Source of the DNA: Diplonema japonicum | Taxonomy: Eukaryota > Euglenozoa > Diplonemea > Diplonemida > Diplonemidae | Assembly (NCBI GenBank): GCA_964019335.1 | Contig: OZ025699.1 | Span: 464,226 to 528,225, forward strand | Length of the DNA: 64,000 nucleotides | Reading direction: 5' to 3' | Shown: in pieces, positions 11,132 to 21,288 of the stretch | Layout of the letters: the number at the start of each line of letters is the position of its first letter | Numbering within the stretch: position 1 is the first letter of the stretch | Program-made: the position numbers and the translations under genes | Notes under the pieces: model-generated | Told to the model about the DNA's origin: nothing | Seen by the model: only the letters and a program-made list of their open reading frames with translations | Databases searched by the model: none

Positions 11132-11415
11132 TTTTTCTTCCTTTTTCTCTCTCTCACTTTTTCTTTCTTTTATTTCCCTTCCCTTCTATTACAACCAAAA
11201 AAAAAAAAGGGGGTTTCTCAGAGCTCTTCGTAGCTGGACCCCTTCTATCTTATACTTCAAAAAATACCCCCTTCCCTTCCCTCCCCCATTCCAATTATTT
11301 TTTTTGTTTCTTTACCTTCTTTTCCCCCCCTTTTCTTTTGTTACGACTTCTGCCTTTTGTTGGCTGCTCTAGACAGGTATTGAGGCAAAAGCCGCCATCT
11401 TTCTTAGAATGAAGC

Positions 11416-11450
11416 CCTCAGTTCCACAGCCCACTCTGTGGGCTGTGAGG
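11416..11450. other. Strong hairpin
   Basis: CACAGCCCA (11425-11433) and TGGGCTGTG (11439-11447) form a perfect 9-bp stem with a 5-nt loop. CCTC and GAGG outside can extend it. It lies about 550 bp downstream of the giant gene's stop codon; 3'UTR structure is possible but unproven. Confidence 0.6.
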
Positions 11451-11658
11451 AAAAGCCATCGTTCTTCTTTTATGTGCGGTGCCGACTGGCCAGGAGCTTG
11501 GCAGCTGTTTTTGCTTGAGTCGTTCCTTTCCTTTCTTTTTTTTTTTTTTTTTTTCTTTCTCTTTTTCTTTTTTAAATTCCATTTTTAAAACCTAAACAGT
11601 GCGCATCTCCCTTGCATACTGAAAATTTTATCGAAAAATCTTAAAATCTCATATACAT

Positions 11659-11676
11659 CAGCTGCTACGGCAGCTG
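11659..11676. other. Hairpin with UACG tetraloop
   Basis: CAGCTGC-TACG-GCAGCTG: a 7-bp perfect stem closed by C(UACG)G, a tetraloop of the very stable UNCG class. Role unknown. Confidence 0.5.
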
Positions 11677-12129
11677 AAGGGCTCTCTATTCCCCGCACCC
11701 CGCCCCGCCCCACCCCTCTTATTGCTCCCATTGAAAATTTCCCAGCTGGTTGCAGTTGTTTTCCCGCTTTTTTTTTTTTTTTTTTTAAATTTTCTTTTTT
11801 TTTTTTTTTTCTGGTTTCTTTCTGTTCTTTTATATTTATAAATATATATAGATAGATATATATATTTCTTTTTCTTCTTTTTATTTTCTCTTTTTTTTTT
11901 TTTTTTTTTTTTGCAAGAAAAGGATATGTTGGCTGGATATCTACATTCCCAATTCCCCCTTTTTTTTTCCCCCCACTGCCTTGCTCGAGAACATTCGAGC
12001 AGATGTAGAAAAGGTAGAGAGAAACCGAAAGAAGAAGACGACAATGGCAACAAAAAAAAAAGGAAAAAAAAAAAAAGGAAAAAAAAAGCGGCTTTATTTT
12101 TTCTCGGCAAAATGAATAGTAAAACAACT

Positions 12130-12259
12130 GTGCATCTCCCCCCTCCCCCCCCCCCCCCCTCCCTCCCCTTTTCTTCTTCCTCTTTTTCTTGTCCCTCCCT
12201 CCCTCCTTCCTTTCTTTTTTTTCCCCCCCCTCTCTTTCTCTCCCCGTTTTACCGCACAG
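12130..12259 (+). promoter_or_regulatory. Polypyrimidine tract and trans-splice acceptor of the ankyrin gene
   Basis: More than 100 nt of nearly pure C/T end at the first AG (CCGCACAG, 12258-12259), about 30 nt before the start codon. In Euglenozoa this arrangement directs spliced-leader addition. Assigned by architecture only. Confidence 0.55.
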
Positions 12260-12288
12260 TTCCCACCCCCCCCAAAAAAAATAAAAAC

Positions 12289-13620
12289 ATGCTTAGCCTT
12301 CGGGTAGAGGAAGATTGCGTTCCGTTCGTGTCCGATAAGAAGGCGTGCGAGTCCCCCTTCGACACCCGCAGCACGAAGAAGCTCATGAAAGACCTGGGAT
12401 GGTCGCTGGACAACTGGACAGACTCGCTCCTCGAACAGCTCAACACAGACAGCGACGAGAAGCTCAGCAATGTTCTACGCATCATACTAAACAGCAGTAC
12501 GTGCAAGGACAAGGTGTCTGTCAACAGACTTTTCACAGAAGCTGCCCGCCGTGGCCTTCCTAAGTGTGTGCAATACCTCACCGACGAGCAGAATGTGAAC
12601 AGCTACGCCTACGCATTGTACTGTGCAGTGGCCGCTAGCCACGGGGACGTCGTAAGGGTTCTTTTGAAACACACCGAATATGTCAGCCCGTTGGTCGTTT
12701 ATAAAGCCGCTCGTAACAATGACACCACAATTTTGGAAATGCTCCTTTCGCACGGTGGGGGCCTGAACGAGATGCTTCCCAGTGGTATGGCGCCTCTTCA
12801 CGACGCGGTACGGCGCCGTGACGTCACTTGCGTGCAGATACTTCTTGTGTATGGTGCGGATCCTAATGTGGAAACCGCTGCCAAGGAGACGCCCGTGTTT
12901 GTTGCATCAAGAAAAGGATACGTTGGCATCTTAAAGCTGCTGTTGTCGTACGGTGGGAAACCGAACACAGGTTCCGGATACGGTCCGCTGCACACCGCGG
13001 TGCTACGGGGCAACGACCGACAACTTCGAAAACAGATTCAGGAAAACAAATTCATCCATCCTGTGTTAACCTGCGCACCACCACCACGCACAAAGTACTC
13101 CACTGTGGTGGAACTGCTTCTTGCCTATGGAGGGGATCCTAACGCGCTTTCATGCGATGGGCATTCACCTTTACATCTTGCCGTCATGGTGCACAGCGAT
13201 ACTTTAGCGAGATTGCTACTCGCGCACAATGCAAATCCCAATGTGAAGACTTTTAATGGAGCGACGCCGTTGGCTTTCGCTGTGACGTTGGACGCGATGT
13301 GTGGTGGGACTTCCTTCGCTGAGATGCTGCTTGAATATGGAAGTGATCCTGGAGTGATGGATGCCCGGGGGTGGACACCGGTGAATGTCGCAGTTGCTTT
13401 CAAGGATAAGGCGTTGGAACGGGTGCTGCTTGATTCATCGAAGAAGGTGAAACGGGCGAGGAAAGCGACGCGTGCCTGTTACAGCCAGGGTGCCACGCCG
13501 CCGCCGCCGCGCTCGCCGCCTTCTTGTCGAACGTTGAACGTTTCCTCCGTTTTTAGAAGCAGCGTTGTGAAAGGCGGGGCCATGGCTTCGAGGCAATGTG
13601 TTTGTGTTTTGTTGCCGTGA
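12289..13620 (+). CDS. Ankyrin-repeat protein
   Basis: Encodes 443 aa. The frame is open further upstream, but ATG 12289 is chosen because it follows the acceptor AG and an oligo(A) leader and because the upstream translation is only low-complexity Lys/Pro/Ser. Residues about 1-75 are a unique N-terminal region. Ankyrin repeats fill about 75-395, with typical helix-turn motifs such as APLHDAVRRRD, LLVYGADPNVE, SPLHLAVMVHS and LLLEYGSDPGV-type ends. The C-terminus is basic and Pro/Ser-rich (KKVKRARKATR, TPPPPRSPP). A protein-interaction scaffold is the family expectation; no catalytic domain is visible. The next gene on the same strand starts about 0.7 kb downstream. Confidence 0.85.
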   Translation: MLSLRVEEDCVPFVSDKKACESPFDTRSTKKLMKDLGWSLDNWTDSLLEQLNTDSDEKLSNVLRIILNSSTCKDKVSVNRLFTEAARRGLPKCVQYLTDEQNVNSYAYALYCAVAASHGDVVRVLLKHTEYVSPLVVYKAARNNDTTILEMLLSHGGGLNEMLPSGMAPLHDAVRRRDVTCVQILLVYGADPNVETAAKETPVFVASRKGYVGILKLLLSYGGKPNTGSGYGPLHTAVLRGNDRQLRKQIQENKFIHPVLTCAPPPRTKYSTVVELLLAYGGDPNALSCDGHSPLHLAVMVHSDTLARLLLAHNANPNVKTFNGATPLAFAVTLDAMCGGTSFAEMLLEYGSDPGVMDARGWTPVNVAVAFKDKALERVLLDSSKKVKRARKATRACYSQGATPPPPRSPPSCRTLNVSSVFRSSVVKGGAMASRQCVCVLLP

Positions 13621-13940
13621 AGAACAAAAAAAAAAAAATTTATGAACTTTTTTTTTTTTTTATCCTGGCACATAATGCTCGCGGTTTGACACGAAGCATT
13701 CTAGTTTATCTCTAAATAGATGTGCCCCCCCCTCCCCTCCCCCTCCCCCATTTGTTTTTTAAACCCCAATATGCCTACTTTATGTCTCGACACGCGACGG
13801 ACTCAGAGTCGAGGGCGTCACCATCTTACACAGAAAATATTACTTTTTTTTTTCCGTTCTTGTTATAAAACCTCTACCTATCCATCTCCTATTTTTTTTT
13901 TTTTTTCTTCTTTAGTTACTTATAGTAATTCCTTTACCAA

Positions 13941-13987
<47 letters not shown>

Positions 13988-14067
13988 AACCAACAAAAAA
14001 AAAATCAACCAGGGTTTTTTTATTTTTATTTCTTTATTCCTGCTTGAGCGATATCTCTCTGACTTTT

Positions 14068-14226
14068 TTATTTATTTTATTTTATTTTATTTTATTTTAT
14101 TTTATTTTATTTTATTTTATTTTATTTTATTTTATTTTATTTTATTTTATTTTATTTTATTTTATTTTATTTTATTTTATTTTATTTTATTTTATTTTAT
14201 TTTATTTTATTTTATTTTATTTTATT
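14068..14226. repeat. (TTTTA)n pentanucleotide microsatellite
   Basis: About 31 near-perfect tandem TTTTA units. It ends directly before the C/T tract that precedes the ABC transporter's putative acceptor. Confidence 0.95.
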
Positions 14227-14279
14227 GCCCTCCCCCCCCCCCTCCTTCTTTTTTTTTTACAACAACCCCTTACTCACAG
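14227..14279 (+). promoter_or_regulatory. Polypyrimidine tract and trans-splice acceptor of the ABCA gene
   Basis: A C/T tract (14227-14258) is followed by the first AG in TACTCACAG (14278-14279). A short T/A leader and then the ATG at 14328 follow. Confidence 0.55.
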
Positions 14280-14327
14280 GTTTCTCCTTTTTTTGTCAAA
14301 AAAAAAAAAAAGATTAGTTCGACGGAG

Positions 14328-17300
14328 ATGACTGACACGCCCCCCCGGGCTTCCAAAATGCTCGGCAACGAAGAAGGCGGACATGGCGTGAAAGTGGGGG
14401 AATTCGAAAGGCCGAACCTCATGGCTGCGGTGTACTTCGTGATGGTGAAGAACGCGCGGCTGAAGATGCGGTCGTGGGTGGGGATGCTGGTGGAGACCCT
14501 CCTTCCCGCCCTGTTCATGACAATGCTTGTTCCCGCCTACGTCGCTGCAGGTTTTCAAAACCACGGGAACAGGGAATTCCTGGACAACCACATGAACCCC
14601 AACGATTACTTCCGTCCCTGGATGTGCACGCGGAACGGGCAGACGGTCCCTTCAGGGTACTCCCTCTGCACGGACAGTCCGCCTGAGCATCATTGCCTTG
14701 GAAACCTGTGTTTGAACTCATCTTTATCTGACAACGGTAAGGTCAGTGAAGTGCTGCAGCCGTGGTATCAAGTCACAAATTCCACGTCCATTCCCAGCTT
14801 CGATGTTGTAGCCCTGTGGAGGAACTACGCAATGACGAAATCCCTTCCTGGAGAGAGCGAGGAGGGGGTCAATATGGCGAATGCGTTGAGAACAGGGATC
14901 AACATCAGCGTGCACGGGGATGGTGCGGCACGCTTCGACGACTGGTTCACGCAGAACACGTACACGTACCAGTTCGTGAGGACGAACCAGTTTGCAACGG
15001 AGAAGGAAGCGACCGACTACGCGTCCACACGTTCCGGGTCTAGCAAGATCTGGGCTGTCATTGTCCTCACAGGAAACACCGAGATCTCCATCAGAATGAA
15101 CCGTACCTCCACGCCCACTGAGGTGGAGTCTTCTGACACCAACGGTCTTAGCGGAAGTTTCCGCACCTACCTTGGCGGGGGATTCCTCACCATCCAGACA
15201 CTCTACACTCGCAACATCACAGGGTCAACTGTTGCAGACGAGCCTCTCCTGGTCCCCATGCCCGTGCAGGGGTACCGCTCCAACAGTTTTCTGAAGAGTG
15301 CTGGAGACTTCCTCCCGATGATCATGACGCTCGCCTTCCTCTTCCCCCTCTCGCAGATCGTGTCCGCCATCGTGAAGGAGAAGGAGTCGCGCATCCGAGA
15401 GGCGATGCTCATCATGGGGCTGCCCTCCGCCGCCTTCAAGCTCTCCTGGCTCCTTACTACGATGCTTCAAATGACAATCACGGGCCTCCTCCTCTCTATT
15501 GTGGTGGTAGCCTCCTTCTTGAGCGACGTGAACTACAGCATCGTCCTCATCGTGTGCCTGAGCTACTGCCTGTCTCTGGCGGCAGCTGGAATCCTGATGT
15601 CTGTGTTCTTCTCGAAGGCGTCGCTCGCGAGTCTTGTGAGCCCGATGATCTACCTGATGACGGCGATCCCTTCGTTCATCTTGACAAATCCGGCTTTGAC
15701 TACAAAGCGGGGTTTGTCTTGCTTCAACACGTACGCCTTTTCGCAGGCCTTGGACATCCTCTTCAAGGCATCAGGCAAGGGCGACCCGATGACCTGGGGC
15801 AACGCCGGGAACGGTTCGTACTCCCTGCTGACGGCCCTGGGCTTCATGTGGGGCGACATGGTGGTCTACCTCCTGCTCGCGGCGTGGCTGGACCAGGTGC
15901 TGCCCAGCGAGTGGGGGGCGAAGAAGCCCTTCTACTACTTCTGCTGGCCGCCCTTGTGGTTCAAGTCGGAGGGGACTGAAGACGAAGATGATATTGAAGA
16001 CGGGATGATGAACCGGGACAACCTGGAGGCAATCACGGACCAGAATCTCCTCCAAAAGGAGAGGATCAAGGTGAAGAACCTTCGGAAGGAGTTCCACATG
16101 GACGGCAACACGAGAGTCGCTGTGAACAACGTGAACCTGTCGCTGTACGAGGGGCAGATCCTGGCGCTGCTGGGGCACAACGGAGCGGGGAAGACGACCC
16201 TCATCAACATGCTGACGGGGATGCTGCCTGTGACCTCGGGGGATGCCTCCGTGTTCAACAACTCGGTGCGGTACAACATGGAGGCGGTGAGGAAGGACAT
16301 CGGGCTGTGTCCGCAGCACAACATCTTGTGGGACAACATGACGTGCGCGGAGCACCTCCGCTACTACGGACGGGTGAAGGGGGTGCCCTCGGCGGAGTTG
16401 GAAGAGCACGTGGACGACATCCTGAGGAAGGTGGAGCTGGACGACAAGAAGGACGTGTACTCGATGGCGCTGTCTGGCGGGATGAAGCGGAAGCTCAGCG
16501 TGGGGATCTCCTTGATGGGGGGCCCGAAGTTCCTGATCCTCGACGAGCCGACTGCCGGGATGGACGTGCAGGCAAGGAGGGCGGTGTGGGATCTGCTGAA
16601 GACGGTGCGGGCGGGGCGCACCATCCTGCTGACGACGCACTTCATGGACGAGGCGGACCTCTTGGGGGACTCGATCGCCATCCTGCACGACGGGCGCGTG
16701 AACTGCTGGGGGTCGTCGTTCTTCCTGAAGCAGAAGCTGGGGGTGGGCTACAACCTCACCATGGAGCTGGCGCCGGGGACGAACGTCTCAACCATCACCA
16801 ACACCATCAAGGAGGAGGTGGGCCCGCTGAGGGGAGATGGTGACGAGCAAAACATCGAGCTGCTGTCGTCGGCCGGGTCGGAGCTTGCATACAGGATTCC
16901 CATGTGGGGGCTTCCGAACTTCGCGAGCCTGTTCGAACAGCTTGAGGTGAGGGGCAAGGAGCTGGGGGTCAACACCTTCGGGATAAGCGTGACGACCTTG
17001 GAGGAGATCTTCATCAAGATCGCACACGACAACACGGAGCCGACGAACACGACGCCCGACGTGCAGCCCTCGGGCACAGGGCAGCAGCATCTCCTGAAAA
17101 ACATCGACATCGACCCGGCCGACAAGATGCGGGGAGCGGAGCTCTACAGCTCGCAGTGGACGGGCCTCTTCTACAAGAGGTTCATCTACAGCAAGCGCGA
17201 CAAGTGCACCGTGTGCTTCCAACTCGTGCTGCCTGTAGTGGTGGTGCTGTTCACGCTTGCTTTGGTGACGACTTCTGTGGGTGAGCTGGGTGAGATCAGC

Positions 17301-19403
17301 CTGTGGGGGTATGAGGAGGAATCCATCTTCCCCGTGTCGCCTGTGAACAGCCCGTACGCAGTGGGAGGGTTGATCGGTGGCATGACCCCAATGCCTGCTG
17401 ACTACGGGACAGCGGCGAACATGAGCAACTACCTGCTGCACAGGGACGGGAGAAACGTGAAGTGCTGGCAGGCTCTGTTCCAAGAGACGGCCGGTTTAAC
17501 AACCCCACGAACAGCCTTCTTCAACTCAAGTGAACCACACAGCATTCCTATCATGTTGAGCGGGTACGCTTCGCTGCTTTACAGAGAGACCCAGAATGCG
17601 TCCGGTGGGATCTACGTGACGAACAGCCCCCTCCCTTACAGCGACTACTACAAAGACAGGGAGAAGTCCATGATGGCTGTGATGATCGCGATCAACATCA
17701 TCCTCCCCTTCTGCTTCATCCCCGCCAACTACGTCGCCTTCCTTGTGAGGGAGCGCGTCAGCAAGTCGAAGCACGTGCAGATCGTCTCGGGGGTGCGCCT
17801 CAGCGCCTACTGGATGTCCAACTTCTGCTGGGACCTGGTTTCCTTCATCGTCTCCACCTTCCTCTCCATCCTGATATTCCTCCTGTTCAACAGGGAAGAG
17901 TTCGTCGGGAGCTCGGAGGCCTTCATCGCCGTCTTGTTGCTGTTCTTCTTCTACGGGGTGACCGCGATCTTCGCCTCGTACTTTGCATCCTTCTACTTCG
18001 AGAGCGCCACGACGGGGCAGAACACGGTGCTGCTCGGGAACTACTTCTCGGGGTTCGCGCTGACCATCACAATCGCGATTCTGCAGCTACTCAGCTCAAC
18101 GAAGGACGTGGCGAAGGTGCTGCGGTTCATCTTCCGCGTGGTCCCGGCCTTCTGCCTCGGGGACGGGGTCCTGGCCTTGGCACAGCTGCCGGCGAACCGC
18201 AGAATGGGAGCGACCTCCGACACGCCGCTGTCGATGGACGTGGTGGGGTGGGACATCGTGTTCATGTGCATCATGTTCCCCCTGTACGCGTTTGGGGCGA
18301 TGTCGCACGACTTCCCGGAGATCTGGTACAAGCTCGGGCTGCGGACGCCTCCCAACACGGACGGGGTGGCGGACGAAAGGGCCGCCATCATGGACGACGA
18401 CGTCGCAGCGGAGAAGGCAGCGGTGATGGCGAAGCGGGACGGGGACGTGGTGGAGGTGCGCGGGGTGCGAAAGGTGTACCCGGCCCGCGGGAACCAGCCT
18501 CCGAAGGTCGCGGTGCGCGAGGTGACGTTCGGTGTGAAGACGGACGAGATCTTCGCCTTCTTGGGGACGAACGGGGCGGGGAAGACGAGCACCATCTCCG
18601 TTCTGGCGGGGGACTACGCCCCGACGGCGGGGACGGCCTCGATCAAGGGCCACGACGTAGTGACGGACGCTGCGGAGGCGAAGAGGGAGCTTGGGTACTG
18701 CCCGCAGTTCGACGCGCTGCTGGACATGCTGACGCCGAGGGAGCACATCGAGCTGTACGCCTCGCTTCGCGGGGTCCCGACAAGCATAAGGGGCGAGATG
18801 GCGAACAGCCTGATCCAGGTGCTGGGGCTGCAGGAGCACGAGAACACGGTCTGCAAGAAGCTGTCGGGAGGGAACAAGAGGAAGACGAGCATCGCGATCT
18901 CCCTGATCGGGGGCCCGTCGTGCATCCTGCTGGACGAGCCGACCGCGGGGATGGACCCTGTGGCGAGGAGGGGGATGTGGTCCGCCCTGCAAGTCATCGG
19001 GAAGGGGAGGTGCGTGGTCCTCACGACCCACCACTTGGAGGAGGTGGAGGCCCTGGCCCACCGCACGGCGATCATGGTGGACGGTGGCCTGCAGTGCTTG
19101 GGGACGCTGTCGCATTTGAAGAACAAGTTCGGCGGGGCCTACGAGGTGCAGGTGAAGGTGGCCCCCGAAGGCGAGGCAACGCTGCAGAACTTCTTCAAGA
19201 CCACCTTCCCCTCCTCCGACCTTGTGGAGCAGACCAACCACAGGCTCACCTACCAGCTCCCCGCAGGGCAGAGGCTCTCAGAGATGTTCTCCATCATCCA
19301 GTCCTCCAGGGACAAGCTAGGCATCGTGGACTACTCCATCAGCGAGACCTCCCTCGAACAGGTCTTCATTGCTATTTGCAAGAAGTATGTTTCTGAGTCA
19401 TGA
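14328..19403 (+). CDS. ABCA-type full-length ABC transporter
   Basis: 1691 aa in a TMD1-NBD1-TMD2-NBD2 arrangement, the size and order of the ABCA subfamily, which moves lipids or sterols across membranes. An N-terminal membrane anchor near residues 50-70 is followed by a large extracytoplasmic loop (about 80-320) with many N-x-S/T sites, then a helical cluster (about 335-540). NBD1 has Walker A GHNGAGKT (616-623), signature LSGGMKR (from 715) and Walker B LILDEP (from 736). TMD2 spans about 955-1340 and also has a large loop. NBD2 has GTNGAGKT (1413-1420), LSGGNKR (from 1512) and ILLDEP (from 1533). Both Q-loops (CPQH, CPQF) and H-loops (LTTHF, LTTHH) are present, so both sites look competent. 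No intron is needed. The start is the first ATG after the acceptor. The substrate cannot be inferred. Confidence 0.95.
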   Translation: MTDTPPRASKMLGNEEGGHGVKVGEFERPNLMAAVYFVMVKNARLKMRSWVGMLVETLLPALFMTMLVPAYVAAGFQNHGNREFLDNHMNPNDYFRPWMCTRNGQTVPSGYSLCTDSPPEHHCLGNLCLNSSLSDNGKVSEVLQPWYQVTNSTSIPSFDVVALWRNYAMTKSLPGESEEGVNMANALRTGINISVHGDGAARFDDWFTQNTYTYQFVRTNQFATEKEATDYASTRSGSSKIWAVIVLTGNTEISIRMNRTSTPTEVESSDTNGLSGSFRTYLGGGFLTIQTLYTRNITGSTVADEPLLVPMPVQGYRSNSFLKSAGDFLPMIMTLAFLFPLSQIVSAIVKEKESRIREAMLIMGLPSAAFKLSWLLTTMLQMTITGLLLSIVVVASFLSDVNYSIVLIVCLSYCLSLAAAGILMSVFFSKASLASLVSPMIYLMTAIPSFILTNPALTTKRGLSCFNTYAFSQALDILFKASGKGDPMTWGNAGNGSYSLLTALGFMWGDMVVYLLLAAWLDQVLPSEWGAKKPFYYFCWPPLWFKSEGTEDEDDIEDGMMNRDNLEAITDQNLLQKERIKVKNLRKEFHMDGNTRVAVNNVNLSLYEGQILALLGHNGAGKTTLINMLTGMLPVTSGDASVFNNSVRYNMEAVRKDIGLCPQHNILWDNMTCAEHLRYYGRVKGVPSAELEEHVDDILRKVELDDKKDVYSMALSGGMKRKLSVGISLMGGPKFLILDEPTAGMDVQARRAVWDLLKTVRAGRTILLTTHFMDEADLLGDSIAILHDGRVNCWGSSFFLKQKLGVGYNLTMELAPGTNVSTITNTIKEEVGPLRGDGDEQNIELLSSAGSELAYRIPMWGLPNFASLFEQLEVRGKELGVNTFGISVTTLEEIFIKIAHDNTEPTNTTPDVQPSGTGQQHLLKNIDIDPADKMRGAELYSSQWTGLFYKRFIYSKRDKCTVCFQLVLPVVVVLFTLALVTTSVGELGEISLWGYEEESIFPVSPVNSPYAVGGLIGGMTPMPADYGTAANMSNYLLHRDGRNVKCWQALFQETAGLTTPRTAFFNSSEPHSIPIMLSGYASLLYRETQNASGGIYVTNSPLPYSDYYKDREKSMMAVMIAINIILPFCFIPANYVAFLVRERVSKSKHVQIVSGVRLSAYWMSNFCWDLVSFIVSTFLSILIFLLFNREEFVGSSEAFIAVLLLFFFYGVTAIFASYFASFYFESATTGQNTVLLGNYFSGFALTITIAILQLLSSTKDVAKVLRFIFRVVPAFCLGDGVLALAQLPANRRMGATSDTPLSMDVVGWDIVFMCIMFPLYAFGAMSHDFPEIWYKLGLRTPPNTDGVADERAAIMDDDVAAEKAAVMAKRDGDVVEVRGVRKVYPARGNQPPKVAVREVTFGVKTDEIFAFLGTNGAGKTSTISVLAGDYAPTAGTASIKGHDVVTDAAEAKRELGYCPQFDALLDMLTPREHIELYASLRGVPTSIRGEMANSLIQVLGLQEHENTVCKKLSGGNKRKTSIAISLIGGPSCILLDEPTAGMDPVARRGMWSALQVIGKGRCVVLTTHHLEEVEALAHRTAIMVDGGLQCLGTLSHLKNKFGGAYEVQVKVAPEGEATLQNFFKTTFPSSDLVEQTNHRLTYQLPAGQRLSEMFSIIQSSRDKLGIVDYSISETSLEQVFIAICKKYVSES

Positions 19404-19850
19404 AAGGCATAGAAGAGAGACATAGAAGAGGGGGTTTTACTTTTTACAATCAAAAAGAAAGGGGGGAAATAACATGAAGAGAGAAATGAAGAAGAAGAAA
19501 AAAAAAGGAATAAAAAGAAATTTTTAAATAAAAACCCCGCTTTCCTCCTGCTTTCCTCTTTCATTTACATTTTTTATTTTATTTTTTTTTTGAGCACAGG
19601 ATCCCGTTTCGTATTCTTGTTCTGTTTTATGCAAGAGGGGGTTCTTTTACAATCCTCAAAAAGAAATTTAATTGTCCTGGCAAAGTAAAAAAAAAAAAAA
19701 ATGTATGGGACTTATACAATAAAGGGGAGAAGAAGAAGAAAAAAAGGGAGTGGTAGTGCCTTCTTCTCTTCTTTACCCATTTTTTTTTTTAAAGCAAATT
19801 CTTTTGATTTTGTGCTTAGTGAGCCTTCAACCACAGGTGATCCAACACAG

Positions 19851-19890
<40 letters not shown>

Positions 19891-20653
19891 CCACCTTACA
19901 GCCTACATAGGAAGGAGGAAGAGAACACAGAGGGAGGAAGTGGGAGGGGCGGGGGAATCTTCCCCCCCCTCTCCCTTGCCTTAGTTCCTTTCTCTCGGCA
20001 CTTCCATATTGATTTCTTTTTTTTTTTTTTTTTTTTTTTTCTTGTTTCAATTTCAATTGTATTTACAATTCCTTCCTGGATTATCCATGAACGAACCAAA
20101 ATCCCTATCTACATGATTTCCCCCCCTCTTTTTTATTATTATTATTTTGTTTTCCCCTCCCCCATTTTGTTCCCTGTGAAGCTTTGGACATTTGAAGCAA
20201 GAGACACGTAATGATACCACAAGGACCCTGCTTTGTGGTACATTCCGTTGGCATTCTTGCCTACTCCCCGGATTGGATGGAAAAAGAAATAAGAAAAAAA
20301 AAAGAAAAAGGAAATACAACTGCAATCTGCTTGCATCTTCCCTTTTTTTTTTGTTTTGATTTTTTGAAGGCAGAAAAATTAAAATAAAATAAAATAAAAA
20401 GATGATGAACAAGAGAAGGGGAAAAAAAAAAGAAAAAAGAAAAAGTAAGGGTGTGCGTGCCAACCCTCTTTTTCTACCTTTCTCTCTCTTTTATTTCTCC
20501 CCTCCCCCCATTCTGAGCCCAGTCCTCAGGAAATATACAAAGAAAGAATTATTCATTAAAAAAAAACCTACCTCCCTTCACTTCCTTTCAATCTGCATAT
20601 TCCTTTTTTTTTTCTTTCTTTTTTTCTTTACCCACTTACTTCCATGCCTAGCT

Positions 20654-20694
<41 letters not shown>

Positions 20695-21183
20695 AGAGGA
20701 AACGAGAAGAAAAAAAAAAGAAGAGGCAGTACCCCTGCCTTGCCTTTTTCTCTTCTTCTTTTTTTTTTTTTTTTTTTTTTTGTTTGTGAGACAAGACAAG
20801 TCACAAGCAGCAGAGAAGTATATGCCCATTCCACGTTGAACATTACTTTTGCCCAAGAGAAGTACTCCTTGAACCACCCAAGCAACTGGGGAAACTTCAA
20901 AAGTAGGGGCGTAAAATATAGTTGCCCTGGAGGGGGGGGGACACTTAATATGGGTGGACACCCCCCCCCTTTTTTTCGCCTCATTACTCCAGATCTTCGA
21001 CAAACCTGTAAAAGAAAAAAAAAGCAAAGTTTTTCTGATAAAACCGACACTCCTTTCTTGGGCAAGGGGCATTCTTCTTGTTTTTTTTTTTTTTTTTTTT
21101 TTTTTTTTCGTTGACTTTCTTTCACGCTGCCCTCTTTTTTTTTTTTTTTTTTTTCCATTTTAAAAGATTCGATTCTTAAGAAA

Positions 21184-21214
<31 letters not shown>

Positions 21215-21287
21215 ACAGATTTATGTATTTCGTTTTTCTTTGTCAAAAAAAAAAAAAAAAAAAAAATTATTATCAGGTAGGGGAAAG
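19404..21287. other. Long homopolymer-rich spacer
   Basis: Repeated oligo(T), oligo(A) and C/T tracts, including T runs above 25 nt near 19860, 20660 and 21080. Small non-repetitive islands exist at 20160-20290 (with a TACCACAA/TTGTGGTA hairpin at 20215-20240) and 20820-20935. No gene can be supported. Confidence 0.75.
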
Positions 21288-21288
21288 A
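21276..21288 (+). promoter_or_regulatory. Probable splice acceptor of the U-box gene
   Basis: An A run of about 23 nt and then TTATTATCAG end just before the short leader of the gene at 21288. Either a trans-splice acceptor or the end of a 5'UTR intron is possible. Confidence 0.4.

Larger units (their letters stand above)
10870..12288. other. Intergenic spacer rich in homopolymers
   Basis: No supportable gene. The spacer is dominated by oligo(T), oligo(A) and C/T tracts. It holds one R4 repeat copy (11037-11131), two compact hairpins (11416-11450 and 11659-11676) and, at its right end, a long polypyrimidine tract leading to the next gene. Confidence 0.8.
13621..14327. other. Spacer with extreme simple-sequence tracts
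   Basis: Contains an A run of about 43 nt (near 13943-13985), a (TTTTA)n microsatellite and the polypyrimidine/acceptor region of the ABC transporter. No gene seen. Confidence 0.8.

Noticed and set aside
10866-11412. Short Phe/Lys-rich open frames in spacers here and at about 19700-21160, 28900-29500, 33000-35000 and 38200-39600
   Set aside because: They are translations of T and A homopolymers with no other support.
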